64,000 nt of DNA, taken from Arthrobacter sp. ISL-28. Its GTDB lineage: Bacteria > Actinomycetota > Actinomycetes > Actinomycetales > Micrococcaceae. Numbering within the stretch: the first letter of the stretch is position 1; every line of letters begins with the position of its first letter. The position numbers were made by a program, and so were the translations under genes. Under the pieces are notes generated by a model that searched no databases, was not told the DNA's origin, and saw nothing but the letters and a program-made list of their open reading frames with translations. Location: the NCBI RefSeq assembly GCF_018613875.1, contig NZ_JAGGPJ010000007.1, forward strand, positions 1-64,000. The letters are read 5' to 3'. This document shows positions 63,449 to 64,000 of the stretch, in pieces.

Positions 63449-64000
63449 ACCAGAAGACCGAGGCGTTCGACGCCGTCGACATCATCCGTACCAAACGTGA
63501 CAAGGGCGTCCTGAGCCCCGAACAGATCGACTGGACCATCGATGCCTACACCCGCGGCGTCATCGCCGATGAGCAGATGGCAGCGCTGAACATGGCCATC
63601 CTGCTGAACGGCATGGACAGGTCGGAGATTTCCCGCTGGACCGCCGCCATGATTGCCTCCGGTGAACGCATGGACTTCTCCGGCCTCCGGCGTCCCGACG
63701 GCGGCGTGAAGGCCACGTGCGACAAACACTCCACTGGCGGGGTGGGGGACAAGATCACCCTTCCGCTCGCACCGCTTGTTGCTGTCTTCGGCGTGGCTGT
63801 ACCCCAGCTGTCCGGTCGCGGGTTGGGCCACACGGGTGGCACCCTGGACAAGCTGGAGTCCATTCCAGGCTGGCGCGCCGCACTGAGCAACGAGGAAATC
63901 CTGGCCCAGCTCCAGGACGTCGGGGCCGTGATCTGCGCGGCCGGTGCGGGCCTGGCGCCCGCTGATAAGAAGCTGTACTCACTCCGGGACGTCACCGGGA
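63445..64000 (+). CDS. deoA: Thymidine phosphorylase, 3' end missing
   Basis: 185 residues lie in the window from GTG 63445 (GGAGG upstream, GTGA overlap with cdd); the gene continues past the right edge. Phosphorolyses thymidine to thymine and deoxyribose-1-phosphate. N-terminal VDIIRTKRDKGVLSPEQIDW, the phosphate-loop region DKHSTGGVGDK (93-103) and the family signature SGRGLGHTGGTLDKLES (123-139) are intact. Completes an import-and-salvage operon. Confidence 0.95.
   Translation, partial: MNQKTEAFDAVDIIRTKRDKGVLSPEQIDWTIDAYTRGVIADEQMAALNMAILLNGMDRSEISRWTAAMIASGERMDFSGLRRPDGGVKATCDKHSTGGVGDKITLPLAPLVAVFGVAVPQLSGRGLGHTGGTLDKLESIPGWRAALSNEEILAQLQDVGAVICAAGAGLAPADKKLYSLRDVTG

Overview
The window is high-GC chromosomal DNA from an actinobacterium, most likely an Arthrobacter/Pseudarthrobacter-type member of the Micrococcaceae. 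This rests on the monomeric NADP isocitrate dehydrogenase, the DUF6350-purN-purH neighbourhood, the sdhCDAB order, frequent GTG/TTG starts, the secreted Ala/Pro-rich proteins and the many GC-rich hairpin terminators. No rRNA, tRNA, CRISPR array, prophage or complete insertion sequence was found. Both edges cut genes: a holin-like envelope gene on the left and deoA on the right.

Layout. 1-5.6 kb: envelope/stress genes (holin-like, DUF883-like, PRC-barrel/DUF2382, MarR regulator), a small repeat peptide, a secreted protein ending in PGSSPD, and two small membrane proteins. 5.8-11.6 kb: DUF6350, purN and purH, with an MFS transporter inserted between the pur genes on the other strand. 11.7-16.5 kb: a secreted trypsin-like protease with a tiny satellite gene, icd, and an SRPBCC protein. 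16.7-21.7 kb: a surface locus with a lipoprotein, a Ser/Thr kinase, a 21-repeat LANTG-anchored protein and a second PGSSPD protein. 21.9-28.5 kb: a Gfo/Idh oxidoreductase, a ChvE/MmsAB-type sugar ABC importer and its ROK regulator. 28.7-35.8 kb: a lysine-to-5-aminovalerate type module (DavA-like amidase, PucR regulator, alanine racemase, APC permease, DavB-like monooxygenase). 35.8-40.3 kb: gamma carbonic anhydrase, a truncated methyltransferase, purU, and glyA-folD behind a ZTP riboswitch. 40.4-45.6 kb: a two-component system, a SHOCT protein and an ABC exporter. 45.6-50.6 kb: exonuclease III, trpS, a 2H phosphoesterase, a YihY protein and a hydrolase. 50.7-54.3 kb: sdhCDAB. 54.5-56.9 kb: mannose-1-phosphate guanylyltransferase and an M20 amidohydrolase. 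57.4-64 kb: a nucleoside importer operon (BMP lipoprotein, ATPase, two permeases) running into cdd and deoA.

Several parts work together. One-carbon and purine metabolism (purN, purH, purU, glyA, folD) is spread over the window, and the glyA-folD pair appears to be under ZTP control. The nucleoside importer feeds cytidine deaminase and thymidine phosphorylase in one tightly overlapping operon. The least explained material is the pair of secreted paralogues with identical PGSSPD C-termini, the 52-residue peptide with three G-x-W-P-D-P repeats beside one of them, and the 57-residue protein carrying the YWTxERM motif of the protease gene just upstream.
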